This document shows positions 1 to 8,735 of a DNA stretch of 64,000 bases, piece by piece (the first letter of the stretch is position 1; each line of letters starts with the position of its first letter). The stretch lies in assembly GCA_016714165.1 (NCBI GenBank), contig JADJNU010000001.1, positions 1,612,001 through 1,676,000 on the forward strand. Reading direction: 5' to 3'. Origin of the DNA: Bdellovibrionales bacterium. Its GTDB lineage: Bacteria > Bdellovibrionota > Bdellovibrionia > Bdellovibrionales > UBA1609. Made by a program: the position numbers and the translations under genes. The notes below the pieces were generated by a model. It searched no databases, had not been told where the DNA came from, and saw only the letters and a program-made list of their open reading frames with translations.

Positions 1-1507
1 CTCGAGCTCCTTCTCTCATTGCCGAAACAGTTAAGGCCAAAACATCAAAAACGACATCGTGCCGATTAAATCCCGCCTCTATTAGTCGATCCAAAATTTT
101 TCGCGCATAGATCAGGCGATCTTCCGCTTTTTCAGGAACCATCGTCTCGGTGATCAAGGCGAGCATCGCTCCACCGGTGCGCTTTGCAATTGGAATCACT
201 TCTTCAAGTTTTTCATCTTCAGCATTGATTGAGTTGAGAAGAGGTCTTCCGTAGTAAACTTCTCCCCCCATTTTGAGAGCCAATGAAAAGCTTGAATCAA
301 TCACCAAAGGCACTTCGACCGAATTCTGTAATGTCGTGATGACCTCTCTCATCATCTTTGGCTCGTCAATCAAAGGGACTCCCACATTGACATCCAGGCA
401 CTGAGCCCCATTTTGAATTTGCAGATGAGCATCGGCCAGTAGTGCTTCGATGTTTCCTTGCCGGATCATGTCGGCCACTTTTTTTCGTCCTGTGGGGTTG
501 ATTTTTTCGCCGATCATCACAAAGGGATGCTGAGGTCCGATTCCCACGGCCCGTGTTTTTGAGGCGATCAAAACACGTTGATCGTCAAGAGGTTGGCTCG
601 CTCCAAAAACTCTGTCTCCCTGACTATCAACGTAGTGCCTGATAGCTTTAATATATTCTGGTGTTGTTCCACAACAGCCACCCAGTATTCTCGTCCCGCG
701 CTCAAAAAACTGTGGAATGTATTCGGCCATTTGAACAGCATCCATCGGAAACACTGTCTCGCCATTTCTCAACTCTGGCATGCCCGCATTTGGCTGGATG
801 GCGATTGGCAATCGACTCCAGACCTTCATTTTCTCGACCACCTTCAACATCGCCTGCGGACCTACCGAACAATTGGCACCAACTGCATCACAATGGTATC
901 CCTCCGCTATCGCCACACATGCCTCAGGGCTAATTCCAGTGTCTGAAAAAGTATCCGTGTTAAATGTCATCAGACCAATCAGCGGGACTTTTAAACTGAG
1001 ATCGCGCACGGCTGCCAATGCCGCTTTGAAATCCATCGAATCAAACATTGTCTCAACAACAATCAAGTCGACGCCTTCGTCGATCAAAACTCGAGCCTGT
1101 TCCCTAAAGATCTCAAAAACCTCATCAAAAGATCGCGATCCCGTCGGAAACACGGTATCCCCACAAGGACCCAAATCGCCCGCCACGAAACACCGCTCAC
1201 CTCCCGCTCGTCGAGCGATCTCCACGGCCCTTGCATTGATATCAACAAGTTTCGAGTGAGCCCGATATTCGTCGAGGCGCCAGCGCGAAGCTCCAAAAGT
1301 ATTTGTGATAAGAATATCTGCTCCAGCCTCAGCATACTCTTTTTGTACACCTTCAATCACTTTTGGATTTTCTAAATTCCAAAGATCAGGGGCGTGTCCG
1401 GGGGGGAGTCCCCTTTTCATGAGGAGAGCTCCCATCGACCCATCAAAAATCATCAATCGAGAATTCAAAGCCTTGCGAAATTCCTGGTAGCGTCCTTTTT
1501 GTATCAA
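1..1507 (-). CDS. metH: Cobalamin-dependent methionine synthase MetH, N-terminal part (runs off left edge)
   Basis: Reading leftward, the frame is open from about 1507 to base 1, giving roughly 500 residues; the C-terminal part lies outside the window. The first ~300 residues are a homocysteine-binding zinc barrel: MIFDGSMGALLM near the start, GANCSVGPQAM for the first Cys ligand and RILGGCCG for the paired Cys ligands. A folate-binding barrel follows (MIGEKINPTGRKK, then DVNVGVP and VIDSSF). It transfers methyl from methyl-THF through cobalamin to homocysteine in the cytoplasm. The start is taken as TTG at 1507 because GGGAGAG lies just upstream; a TTG at 1537 is also possible. From family memory, the GEKINPTGRKK type of folate domain often belongs to MetH forms without a flavodoxin-dependent reactivation domain; the adjacent RACo-like gene fits that, but the C-terminus is not visible. 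Confidence 0.93.
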   Translation of the reverse strand, partial: MIQKGRYQEFRKALNSRLMIFDGSMGALLMKRGLPPGHAPDLWNLENPKVIEGVQKEYAEAGADILITNTFGASRWRLDEYRAHSKLVDINARAVEIARRAGGERCFVAGDLGPCGDTVFPTGSRSFDEVFEIFREQARVLIDEGVDLIVVETMFDSMDFKAALAAVRDLSLKVPLIGLMTFNTDTFSDTGISPEACVAIAEGYHCDAVGANCSVGPQAMLKVVEKMKVWSRLPIAIQPNAGMPELRNGETVFPMDAVQMAEYIPQFFERGTRILGGCCGTTPEYIKAIRHYVDSQGDRVFGASQPLDDQRVLIASKTRAVGIGPQHPFVMIGEKINPTGRKKVADMIRQGNIEALLADAHLQIQNGAQCLDVNVGVPLIDEPKMMREVITTLQNSVEVPLVIDSSFSLALKMGGEVYYGRPLLNSINAEDEKLEEVIPIAKRTGGAMLALITETMVPEKAEDRLIYARKILDRLIEAGFNRHDVVFDVLALTVSAMREGAR

Positions 1508-1576
1508 AACTCTCTCCCTTACTTCAGATAAATTCAAACTTATTCAAGCACCATCACTTCAGTCCTTATGGGATGT

Positions 1577-1634
1577 AAATTCACTGCAAATTCACGGAAA
1601 ATTCACGGCAAATTTACGGATGCAAATTCATGGA
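1577..1634. repeat. 11-bp tandem repeat between metH and the corrinoid activator gene
   Basis: Four contiguous units of AAATTCACGGM (1577-1587, 1588-1598, 1599-1609, 1610-1620), then a TGC spacer and a fifth unit AAATTCATGGA (1624-1634). The array straddles the stop codon of the upstream-transcribed activator gene (stop at 1614-1616), so it forms that protein's last few codons and most of the 106-bp gap before metH. I see no terminator hairpin in the gap, so co-transcription remains plausible. Confidence 0.85.
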
Positions 1635-3095
1635 TTCAATAAACATCGCTTGGAACTCATCTTTCAAAGCCAAATCGACCGGAGTCTTGACTTTATCGAT
1701 CCAAGCAGCAAACTCTTCTTTTTCCTCATTAGAAGCCAGACCCCAAGCAATAGTTCCTTTTAAACTGGAATTGCCGATCGCTTCCATTTTCATATTTGGT
1801 AGGAGTCCCAGCTCAATGGCAGAATCTATCGGCAGATGTTCTCCAAACGAACCCGCCAAAATCAAACGCTCCGCTCTTTGACCGCCCTCTTTCATAATCA
1901 GCTCAACACCAGTCCGAATGGCTGATTTTGCTAACTGAAATTCTCGAATGTCGTCTTGATTCAAACCCAAGTCTGGATTCAACGAAATCTTCTTTGCATC
2001 GAGGATCTCTCCCTCCGTGTTAATCAAATTAGCTTTGAGAGCTTGGGCAACGGCCTGAATCAAAGCCGAGCCACAAATGCCGCGCGGGACGTCCTCATCT
2101 ACCACATCAAATGTCCAAGCTTTCTCCTTCGGGTCATAAAGAGGATTGATGATTGCTCCCGACTCAGCCCTCATACCAATACTGATATTCGATCCCTCAA
2201 AAGCAGGTCCCGCAGGCGTACTTGAGATCAAGAGTTTTTCCCCAGTCCAAAAAATAATCTCAGAGTTGGTCCCAACGTCCAAAAGAATCCAAGAGGGTCT
2301 ACTCATTTCGCCTTTCTTCCATAAGAAAAACAATCCCGCCCACAGATCCCCTCCCACAAAACTATTCAAAAGAGGTAGACTTGTCCAATCGCCCATACCC
2401 GCCAGATTTGTCTTTGCCTCTTCGAAGGAACAAGGTTGAAACGGAAAAACGGCCAAGCTATCGATCGACCACTGATGCAAAAACGAAATCATCGCTGAAT
2501 TGCCAGCAACAAGACCCATATCAGAAAAATGATATTGCCCAGCCTCACTCTTGATTGTTTCCAAAAGTTTTTTGATTTGGCGAACCAAGCGATAGTGAAG
2601 CGGCTCAACGCCCAGTCTCTGGGCGTATTCGAGCCGAGTCATGACGTCGGCTCCCATAATCACCTGACTGTTCAAGCCCCGCACTCGACACCATTCTCCA
2701 TTCTTATCTATCGCGGCCATTTCCAAGCCCGTTGTCCCCGCATCAAAAGCGATCCACCAATCTGAAACAGGAAGCCGCAAAACTTCAAGATGCTCTCCCA
2801 CTTGATAAACCTGTGGAAATTCAATTTCCATTTGAGATTTTGGCCGAATTTGGCAACTCAATCGCCAACCATCTTGAAGAGCCGTTGCAGAAAAAGCTTT
2901 GCTATCTGCTCCGGACACGGGCGCCGTGCCTTTGACAACTTTCACTCGGCACTGACGACAAACACCCTTGCCTATGCAGCTCGAACGAATGGGCACCTCA
3001 TGCGCGTACAATATATCGAGCAGCGTCGGTCCCGCGAGAGAGACCTTCATCTCCCATGTCTGCCCGCGAGAAAAAGCCTTAATTGGAAAGGGCAT
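1614..3095 (-). CDS. RACo-like [2Fe-2S]/ASKHA reductive activator of corrinoid enzyme
   Basis: A 493-residue protein with a ferredoxin-like N-terminus: Cys at residues 40, 46, 49 and 81 (C-x5-C-x2-C-x31-C). An ASKHA ATPase body follows, with phosphate loops WWIAFDAGTTG and LLDVGTNSEIIF and an ICGSALIQAV segment near residue 345. This matches the family of ATP-dependent reductive activators (RACo/RamA relatives, DUF4445) that reduce inactive Co(II) corrinoid to Co(I). It overlaps the upstream HMT/MTHFR gene by 17 nt and lies directly before metH, so the likely client is this MetH. That assignment is inference from context; the domain assignment is from sequence. It is not homologous to the flavodoxin-linked MetH activation domain. 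Confidence 0.85.
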   Translation of the reverse strand: MPFPIKAFSRGQTWEMKVSLAGPTLLDILYAHEVPIRSSCIGKGVCRQCRVKVVKGTAPVSGADSKAFSATALQDGWRLSCQIRPKSQMEIEFPQVYQVGEHLEVLRLPVSDWWIAFDAGTTGLEMAAIDKNGEWCRVRGLNSQVIMGADVMTRLEYAQRLGVEPLHYRLVRQIKKLLETIKSEAGQYHFSDMGLVAGNSAMISFLHQWSIDSLAVFPFQPCSFEEAKTNLAGMGDWTSLPLLNSFVGGDLWAGLFFLWKKGEMSRPSWILLDVGTNSEIIFWTGEKLLISSTPAGPAFEGSNISIGMRAESGAIINPLYDPKEKAWTFDVVDEDVPRGICGSALIQAVAQALKANLINTEGEILDAKKISLNPDLGLNQDDIREFQLAKSAIRTGVELIMKEGGQRAERLILAGSFGEHLPIDSAIELGLLPNMKMEAIGNSSLKGTIAWGLASNEEKEEFAAWIDKVKTPVDLALKDEFQAMFIESMNLHP

Positions 3096-4932
3096 GAATC
3101 ACATCCAAGGCAAAACCCACACGATTAAAAGGAGCGCTCACCTGAAAACCTGCCACCAGATTCTTTGCCTCGCTCATTGTCTTCATAGCGATGTCCATTC
3201 CTCTCTTCATCGATTCTCCCTTATCACCCTGAGCTTTCTCCATTTCACAAATCACCCAATCGGGAACCGACACTCCAGGTACCTCATTTTTTAAAAATTC
3301 AGCATTGCGCAGACTCACCAGAGGCCAGATACCCATAATTATGGGAATGGGTGAACCGCCCAATTGATCCATGAAGGTCAGATAGGCTTCAAGATCATAA
3401 ATGGGCTGAGTGATCGCGTAATCGGCGCCCGCCTCAATTTTATATTTGTAACGATTGATTTCTAGTTCCCGATGGGATGCCGTTGGATTGAGTGCCACTC
3501 CAACACAGAACCGAGTCGCTGATCCCATACTCGCTCCCCCAAGATCAAGTCCGCTATTCATGCGCGAAGCGATGTGGGTCAATCCAATCGCATCAACATC
3601 ATAAACTCCGGTTGCCCCCTTCATGTTTCCCAGTTTCGGAGGATCTCCAGTTACCAAGAGAAGGTTTCGTACTCCCGCCACATGACAGCCCAAAAGATCG
3701 CTCTGTAAACCAATAATGTTGCGATCGCGAGTGGTCAAATGAGGGATCGCTTCTATTCCTATTTCGCTTTGAATGTGAGCCGCCAGATGAAGAGAGCTCA
3801 AGCGAGCCACTGCACGCGCGCCATCCGGAATATTCACATATTTGACTCCACCCGCTTTGAGTTCGCGACAGTGTTCTAAAAAACTCCTGGTGTCAGCCCC
3901 TTTTGGCGGGATGATCTCGATCGAAAATACCTTCCGACCAGCCTTTAAATCTGCCCCTAATTCACTTCTCTCACCTAGATCCATCGGCTTTGCTGGCTGA
4001 TCCACCAGTGGAAGCGAAAAATCAAAAGTGGGATTTTCCTTTCGCACATAGTTTGTCGCCATGCGAACCGCGTTCGTCAGAGCACGAATATGAAGAGAGT
4101 GCACTCCGCAGTGTCCCCCAACGAGGTTAGCTCCCTGCTGAATAAAGCGCTTACCATATTTTGCTAGATAGTCTGGATTACAAAGATAAATCCATTGATC
4201 ATTGACGTATTTCGGCATTCCCGCATTGGGCTTGAGGCTAATCAATCGCTTTGTGAGTGGCCTTGTTCGATCAAGAGCCGTTAACATTCCGCTCGGACCC
4301 ACCTCTCCGCAAAATCCCAAGACGTCCAGGTCATACTCTTCTGCGAGGCGAACCAAGTCTTCTGGAGTGCTTCCGTAGGAGGAACGCATGTCTTCATTTA
4401 AGCTCAAATGCGCAAACACAGGTTTATCGGAAACCTTCTTGATTGCGACGATGGCGGCCTCGAGATTTCTCAGGTTGTGAAATCCTTCAATTGTAAATCC
4501 ATCCACCCCTGCCTCGTCGAGAGTGCGCGCAACTTCTTCATACAAAGCCACCGCTTCGAGATAGGCCGTGGGTCCCAATGGTTCAATCATGACAGGCAAT
4601 GGTCCCATCAATCCGATCACGTAGGCCTCTTCACCGGCCACTTCTTGAGCAATTTTTACTGCAGCGTCGAGTATTTCCTTCTGCTGACCTTGCAATCCGT
4701 ACTCAGTGAGCTTTGGTTTCGTCGCGTTAAAGGTATTTGTGGTCAGCAGCTCAGCTCCGGCTTTCTTAAAGTCAATCAATACCTCTTTGACAGCCTGAGG
4801 GTCCGTCAGGCAAAGCTCTTCGAAACTCCGATTGATGTAATAACCTCTCTCGTAGAGAGAGGTTGCCATCGCCCCGTCAAAAACAATTGGCTTTCCTGTC
4901 TGAAGATACTCCGATAAAGAAATACGTTTCAA
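3079..4932 (-). CDS. Bifunctional homocysteine S-methyltransferase / methylenetetrahydrofolate reductase
   Basis: A 617-residue fusion, like YitJ-type proteins. Residues 1-300 are a homocysteine methyltransferase barrel (VFDGAMATSLYERG, TTNTFNA, LGFCGEVGPSGML). Residues ~335-610 are a MetF-type MTHFR barrel with the catalytic Glu in FSIEIIPPKG, LLVTGDPP, and the flavin/folate segment ADYAITQPIYD. The reductase half would make 5-methyl-THF for MetH next door. The usual GGCCG zinc-ligand pair reads GGHCG here, so one Cys ligand is His; the methyltransferase half may be altered or dead. The 17-nt overlap with the activator gene and the 39-bp gap from manC suggest one leftward transcript. Confidence 0.92.
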   Translation of the reverse strand: MKRISLSEYLQTGKPIVFDGAMATSLYERGYYINRSFEELCLTDPQAVKEVLIDFKKAGAELLTTNTFNATKPKLTEYGLQGQQKEILDAAVKIAQEVAGEEAYVIGLMGPLPVMIEPLGPTAYLEAVALYEEVARTLDEAGVDGFTIEGFHNLRNLEAAIVAIKKVSDKPVFAHLSLNEDMRSSYGSTPEDLVRLAEEYDLDVLGFCGEVGPSGMLTALDRTRPLTKRLISLKPNAGMPKYVNDQWIYLCNPDYLAKYGKRFIQQGANLVGGHCGVHSLHIRALTNAVRMATNYVRKENPTFDFSLPLVDQPAKPMDLGERSELGADLKAGRKVFSIEIIPPKGADTRSFLEHCRELKAGGVKYVNIPDGARAVARLSSLHLAAHIQSEIGIEAIPHLTTRDRNIIGLQSDLLGCHVAGVRNLLLVTGDPPKLGNMKGATGVYDVDAIGLTHIASRMNSGLDLGGASMGSATRFCVGVALNPTASHRELEINRYKYKIEAGADYAITQPIYDLEAYLTFMDQLGGSPIPIIMGIWPLVSLRNAEFLKNEVPGVSVPDWVICEMEKAQGDKGESMKRGMDIAMKTMSEAKNLVAGFQVSAPFNRVGFALDVIHALSN

Positions 4933-4971
4933 TTTTTTCGCCTCCCCTATTTTCTCATACTCAATTTTGCC

Positions 4972-6369
4972 TCAAATTCGACAATAGTCGTCCTGGTATC
5001 TCACAATGTCATCCTCACCAAAGTAACTGCCCGTTTGAACTTCAACAAAAATCATTGGCATTGAACCCACGTTGCCAATACGGTGCTTTGATCCAGCTGG
5101 AATATAAATAGATTCTCCCGCTTGGATTCGATGAGTTTTTTCGTCCAGAATGACTTCGGCCTCTCCAGACACAACAATCCAATGTTCATTGCGTTTTGCG
5201 TGGGATTGATAAGAAATCTTTGCTCCCGGATCAACTGTTATCCTTTTGGCTTTAAACTCCTTTTGGTCAGCCAATACCTCGAAGCCACCCCAAGGCCTAA
5301 TTTCAAAAGGATGCTCCACTGCTTCTGGCAGGCCCGCCTTCTTGATTTGATCCAATAAATCTTTGACCTTCTGACTTTGTCCCTTCTTGCAGACAAGCAA
5401 GGCATCGGGAGTGTCGACGATAATTAAATTTTCGACCCCAATCAAGCCCACAACTTTTTCTTTGATTGAAAACACATAATTATTAACTGCATCCTGAGTA
5501 TAGATAGACGCTGAAGACTCCGTTTTTGAGGCTCTCACTTCTTCATCCAAGCGGGCCAGCTCGTCCCAAGATCCCACATCACTCCAACCCATCGAGCAAG
5601 GAATACAAACCTGCTCCGTCAGCTTCTCCATGATTCCGTAATCCAAGCTAATCGACTCAATCATCGCATAATTGTATTTGGCGTTGCTCCAGTCGGGTTT
5701 TATTCCTGAGATTTTTTTCCAAACCAAGGGAAGGTGTTCTGCAAAATGAGAAATCATCACCGAAGCTCTAAAAACAAACATCCCCGCATTCCAAAAATGT
5801 CGCCCCGATTTCAGAAATTCCTCGGCGGTCGCCTGATTTGGCTTTTCACGAAAACCCAGAACACCTCGGGCCTGTAAATCATTCTTCGTCTTAACGACTC
5901 TCTCTTCGATTTCAATGTATCCATAGCCTGTTGAGGCCTCAGAAGGATAAATCCCGAGAGTCGCGACTTTTCCCTCTTTCGCGCACTCAATAGCCAATTC
6001 AACGGCTGATTGAAAACCCCTGGTATCGATGATGAGATGATCCGCTGGGAAAACTCCGACGATCTCGTCTTCTCTTCCCTGAGTTTTCAACCAATGACAA
6101 ATCAAAGCCACGGCCGGAGCCGTGTTCTTTCCCATCGGTTCTGAAATCACGCAGTCGGCCCCCAAGCCCTCCTCGGCCAAGGTTCGAACAGAAAGTGAAC
6201 GCATGGACTCAAGAGTCAAAATATAAGGGTTTCCAAAGGGTTTTAAACGTTGAATCGAGTTCCTCAAAAAACTCTGATCATAAAAGTCGCAAAACTGTTT
6301 TGGATAGGAGGCGCGCGAAACGGGCCATAAACGTGTTCCACTTCCACCAGACAAAATCACAGGAATCAT
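4972..6369 (-). CDS. manC: Mannose-1-phosphate guanylyltransferase / mannose-6-phosphate isomerase
   Basis: A 465-residue two-domain enzyme of the ManC/AlgA/CpsB type, full length for the family. The nucleotidyltransferase half opens with the signature GGSGTRLWPVSRASYPKQF and has the WNAGMFVF and GWSDVGSWDEL motifs. The C-terminal cupin (from about residue 350, EIRPWGGFEVL, then HWIVVSGEAEVIL and IPAGSKHRIGN) is the type II phosphomannose isomerase domain. It makes GDP-mannose, a donor for LPS or capsule. It is the first gene of the leftward block that continues into the methionine genes, although their functions are unrelated. Confidence 0.95.
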   Translation of the reverse strand: MIPVILSGGSGTRLWPVSRASYPKQFCDFYDQSFLRNSIQRLKPFGNPYILTLESMRSLSVRTLAEEGLGADCVISEPMGKNTAPAVALICHWLKTQGREDEIVGVFPADHLIIDTRGFQSAVELAIECAKEGKVATLGIYPSEASTGYGYIEIEERVVKTKNDLQARGVLGFREKPNQATAEEFLKSGRHFWNAGMFVFRASVMISHFAEHLPLVWKKISGIKPDWSNAKYNYAMIESISLDYGIMEKLTEQVCIPCSMGWSDVGSWDELARLDEEVRASKTESSASIYTQDAVNNYVFSIKEKVVGLIGVENLIIVDTPDALLVCKKGQSQKVKDLLDQIKKAGLPEAVEHPFEIRPWGGFEVLADQKEFKAKRITVDPGAKISYQSHAKRNEHWIVVSGEAEVILDEKTHRIQAGESIYIPAGSKHRIGNVGSMPMIFVEVQTGSYFGEDDIVRYQDDYCRI

Positions 6370-6617
6370 ATATTTTCAACCTCACACATGTTTAAATCGT
6401 TGCTCATTTAATCCCTAGGTATCAATGGTTTATCCTATGAAAATCAAGACCTTACAAGTATTCTTCGCAGATGTCGCCAATTGACCCCAATCTCTGACCG
6501 GACAGAGCAAGAGATGTGGACTGATCTGATCAGAACTTTCCCTCTTGCTTTGATTGTCCTGCTGTGAATATGTTAAGGGCCAATTCAATGCTTATCACCC
6601 AACGAAGGGATCGCACC
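6370..6617. promoter_or_regulatory. Divergent intergenic region with an imperfect inverted repeat
   Basis: A 248-bp gap between leftward manC and the rightward aminotransferase gene, so it must hold promoters for both. It contains an imperfect inverted repeat: GGACAGAGCAAGAG at 6500-6513 pairs with CTCTTGC at 6542-6548 and TGTCC at 6555-6559, enclosing a smaller CTGATC/GATCAG element. The structure lies in the likely leader of the aminotransferase gene. No known riboswitch is recognised. Confidence 0.4.
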
Positions 6618-7712
6618 ATGTCCTTGCCGTTCATTGACCTCAAGGCCCAATACAATTCACTCAAAGATCAGATTGATGCTCGGATTCAGACAGTCCTCAA
6701 TCACGGGCAGTATATTATGGGACCCGAAGTCGAAGAATGTGAAAAGGCTCTTCAAAACTTTCTTGGATGCCAATACGCAATCACCTGCGCAAGTGGAACG
6801 GACGCAGCCCTGATGTCCATGATGGCCCTCAATATTGGTCCCGGCGATGAAGTGATCACAACGGCATTCTCATTTATCGCGACGATTGAGACCATCGTGC
6901 TTGTGGGCGCGACCCCTGTTATGGTCGATATCGATCCCGCGACTTTTAACATGGATGTTCATCAAATCGAATCGGCTATCACAGAAAAAACGAAAGCGAT
7001 TGTCCCTGTTTCACTTTATGGACAACCAGCCGACATGGATGAAATCAACTCGATCGCAGCAAAGCATCGACTTCACGTCATCGAAGATGCCGCACAGAGT
7101 TTTGGAGCTCCCTATAAGAGCAAACGCAGCGGAAACCTCTCTGAAATCGGGATCACAAGTTTTTTCCCTGCCAAACCTCTCGGCTGCTATGGCGACGGCG
7201 GAGCCATCTTTACAAACAACAGCGACTGGGCCGAAAAGCTGAAACGGATTCGCAATCACGGCCAGTCACAGCGATATCATCATCCCCTGGTCGGCTTGAA
7301 TGGACGCCTCGATACCCTGCAGTGCGCTATTCTTTTGCCAAAGATTGAACGCTACCCTTGGGAAATCGAACAGCGTCAACGGATCGCAAAGAATTATTCC
7401 GAGGCCTTCTCCCAGATGGAACTCGCCATTCCTTTTGTCCGTGCTGATCGAGAGAGTGTCTGGGCTCAGTACACCTTGCGAGTTCCCCGGCGCGAGCAAT
7501 TTCAAAAGCGCATGAATGAACTTGGAATTCCAACAGCTGTCCACTACCCTAGCACCATGGCGGACCAACCAGCCTATCAAAAGATTTCAAGGGTACACGA
7601 TATCAGCGAGGCCCGAAAAGCCTCTCAACAAGTGGTGAGCCTCCCAATCTACCCAGATATGTCACCTCAGATACAGGATAAAATTATTGAATCTGTTCGT
7701 CAGAGCCTTTGA
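6618..7712 (+). CDS. DegT/DnrJ/EryC1-family sugar aminotransferase
   Basis: About 364 residues, a PLP-dependent transaminase of the WbpE/WlbC type that acts on nucleotide-linked keto-sugars. Visible motifs are CASGTDAALMSM (phosphate-binding loop), GPGDEVITTAFSFIATIE, HVIEDAAQSFGA and FFPAKPLGCYGDGGA, in which the Lys of AKPLG is the PLP lysine. The ATG at 6618 is preferred over the one at 6564 because GAAGGGA lies seven bases upstream and MSLPFIDLKAQY is the usual family N-terminus. It stands alone, away from the other diamino-sugar genes at 40-43 kb, so its substrate cannot be set by context. Confidence 0.9.
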   Translation: MSLPFIDLKAQYNSLKDQIDARIQTVLNHGQYIMGPEVEECEKALQNFLGCQYAITCASGTDAALMSMMALNIGPGDEVITTAFSFIATIETIVLVGATPVMVDIDPATFNMDVHQIESAITEKTKAIVPVSLYGQPADMDEINSIAAKHRLHVIEDAAQSFGAPYKSKRSGNLSEIGITSFFPAKPLGCYGDGGAIFTNNSDWAEKLKRIRNHGQSQRYHHPLVGLNGRLDTLQCAILLPKIERYPWEIEQRQRIAKNYSEAFSQMELAIPFVRADRESVWAQYTLRVPRREQFQKRMNELGIPTAVHYPSTMADQPAYQKISRVHDISEARKASQQVVSLPIYPDMSPQIQDKIIESVRQSL

Positions 7713-7728
7713 GGCTGACTGAAATTCA

Positions 7729-8211
7729 TTAATAAGGCATGAGAAGATAGATAAATAAAATAAAGAAAATCGTGAGACTCGCCAAACTGTATTTGAGAAC
7801 CTGATTGAATAAATCATTTTGATCCCTGCTCTGTATCTCCCGATCCAGGCGAGCATAAGCAGGATAGGAATTGTTCCAATAATCTATTCCTCGAGAAACC
7901 TGGCCGCCTGAGGATGAGTCCCAAAAATCAACGCCTCCAATGGTGTTCTTCACTTTCTGTGTGAGGGGAGAGTCCGCCAAGTAAAGATAGAGAACTTTTC
8001 CACGAGGTCCAAAAGGTCCTTCAATCCAAAAATGAGACATTCTCTTTGCTTCTCGGTAGAGGCGATAGGACCGGCCCCTTTTCCTTCGTATCGCAACCAC
8101 ACTCAGGCGAACGCCACGATTCAATATGTCCTGAAACGAGTAATATTTCCCCTTCATAAATGAAAACTTAGGTGAGCTCATACCAAACTGAGAAAGCAAA
8201 CGAAGGGCCAT
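7729..8211 (-). CDS. Hypothetical protein with C-terminal membrane anchor
   Basis: Up to 160 residues, unrecognised. The body is basic and aromatic (LYREAKRMSHFWIEGPFGPRGK). The last ~22 residues form one hydrophobic helix ending at the C-terminus (YSLASLTIFFILFIYLLMPY), so it looks tail-anchored with the bulk in the cytoplasm. The ATG at 8211 abuts its own AGGAG with no spacing, so the true start may be a little downstream (TTG 8199 or ATG 8181). It follows the 75-codon frame by three bases, which suggests coupled translation. Confidence 0.55.
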   Translation of the reverse strand: MALRLLSQFGMSSPKFSFMKGKYYSFQDILNRGVRLSVVAIRRKRGRSYRLYREAKRMSHFWIEGPFGPRGKVLYLYLADSPLTQKVKNTIGGVDFWDSSSGGQVSRGIDYWNNSYPAYARLDREIQSRDQNDLFNQVLKYSLASLTIFFILFIYLLMPY

Positions 8212-8214
8212 CTC

Positions 8215-8433
8215 CTACTCAATAGGCGGTCTCGCAAACGCGTTGCCACCCCATGGGGTGTCTAAAACTTCGTCAATTGAAAGAGATATGAGGGCCCTGA
8301 CGTTCTTTCCTTTTTGAACGTTCTTTCCCCTTTTTAAACGTAGGCCCAGGGTAAAACGGCTAATGAGGTAACCACACTTCCGCATGATTTTGAGGGCAAA
8401 TAGGCCATGTCCTTTTGTCCATGGGCCTGCCAT
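8215..8433 (-). CDS. Small basic hypothetical protein
   Basis: About 72 residues, unrecognised and rich in Lys/Arg, with an internal hexapeptide duplication (KRGKNVQKGKNVRA) encoded by an 18-bp tandem repeat at about 8300-8336. ATG 8433 has AAGGTG upstream; an in-frame GTG at 8442 is the alternative. The close spacing to the next gene favours a real frame, but it could be a gene remnant. Confidence 0.4.
   Translation of the reverse strand: MAGPWTKGHGLFALKIMRKCGYLISRFTLGLRLKRGKNVQKGKNVRALISLSIDEVLDTPWGGNAFARPPIE
8300..8336. repeat. 18-bp imperfect tandem repeat inside the small basic ORF
   Basis: Two copies of ACGTTCTTTCCYYTTTT separated by GA. At protein level this duplicates GKNV with one extra basic residue. 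It belongs to the set of short tandem repeats seen across the window. Confidence 0.6.
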
Positions 8434-8475
8434 TTGAGACACCTTTATGGCTCGGTTAATTACCTCAGACAGAAT

Positions 8476-8724
8476 CTATAGGTGCTCGATCAATAGCCTA
8501 TGGCAATCAAGAGTTTCTGGATTTTCCGGAGGAACTAATTCTTCAAGTTCTTTGCGTTCATCATTTGATGTCTTTGAATTCTCTATTCGATTTTTAAGAT
8601 AAGAGCGAATCAATCCAAGCAAAGTAATACTGAGAGAATGGTCTTGTTCGCTGAGAGATTCAATCTGATCTATCTTGAGGATCTTCGGAATGACTTCTCG
8701 AACTTCTGCGGGATTTCTACTCAT
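8476..8724 (-). CDS. Small acidic hypothetical protein
   Basis: 82 residues, unrecognised, with no signal peptide or membrane segment. It is predicted mostly helical and acidic, ending ETLDCHRLLIEHL. It begins 11 bases after the stop of the large repeat-protein gene and is probably translated from the same mRNA. I see no strong ribosome-binding site before ATG 8724, so the call rests on position and an uninterrupted frame. Confidence 0.5.
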   Translation of the reverse strand: MSRNPAEVREVIPKILKIDQIESLSEQDHSLSITLLGLIRSYLKNRIENSKTSNDERKELEELVPPENPETLDCHRLLIEHL

Positions 8725-8735
8725 AAGCAGTTTTA

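Noticed and set aside
4933..4971. Cobalamin or SAM riboswitch upstream of the methionine genes
   Set aside because: Only 39 bp separate the HMT/MTHFR gene from manC, too short for either riboswitch class.
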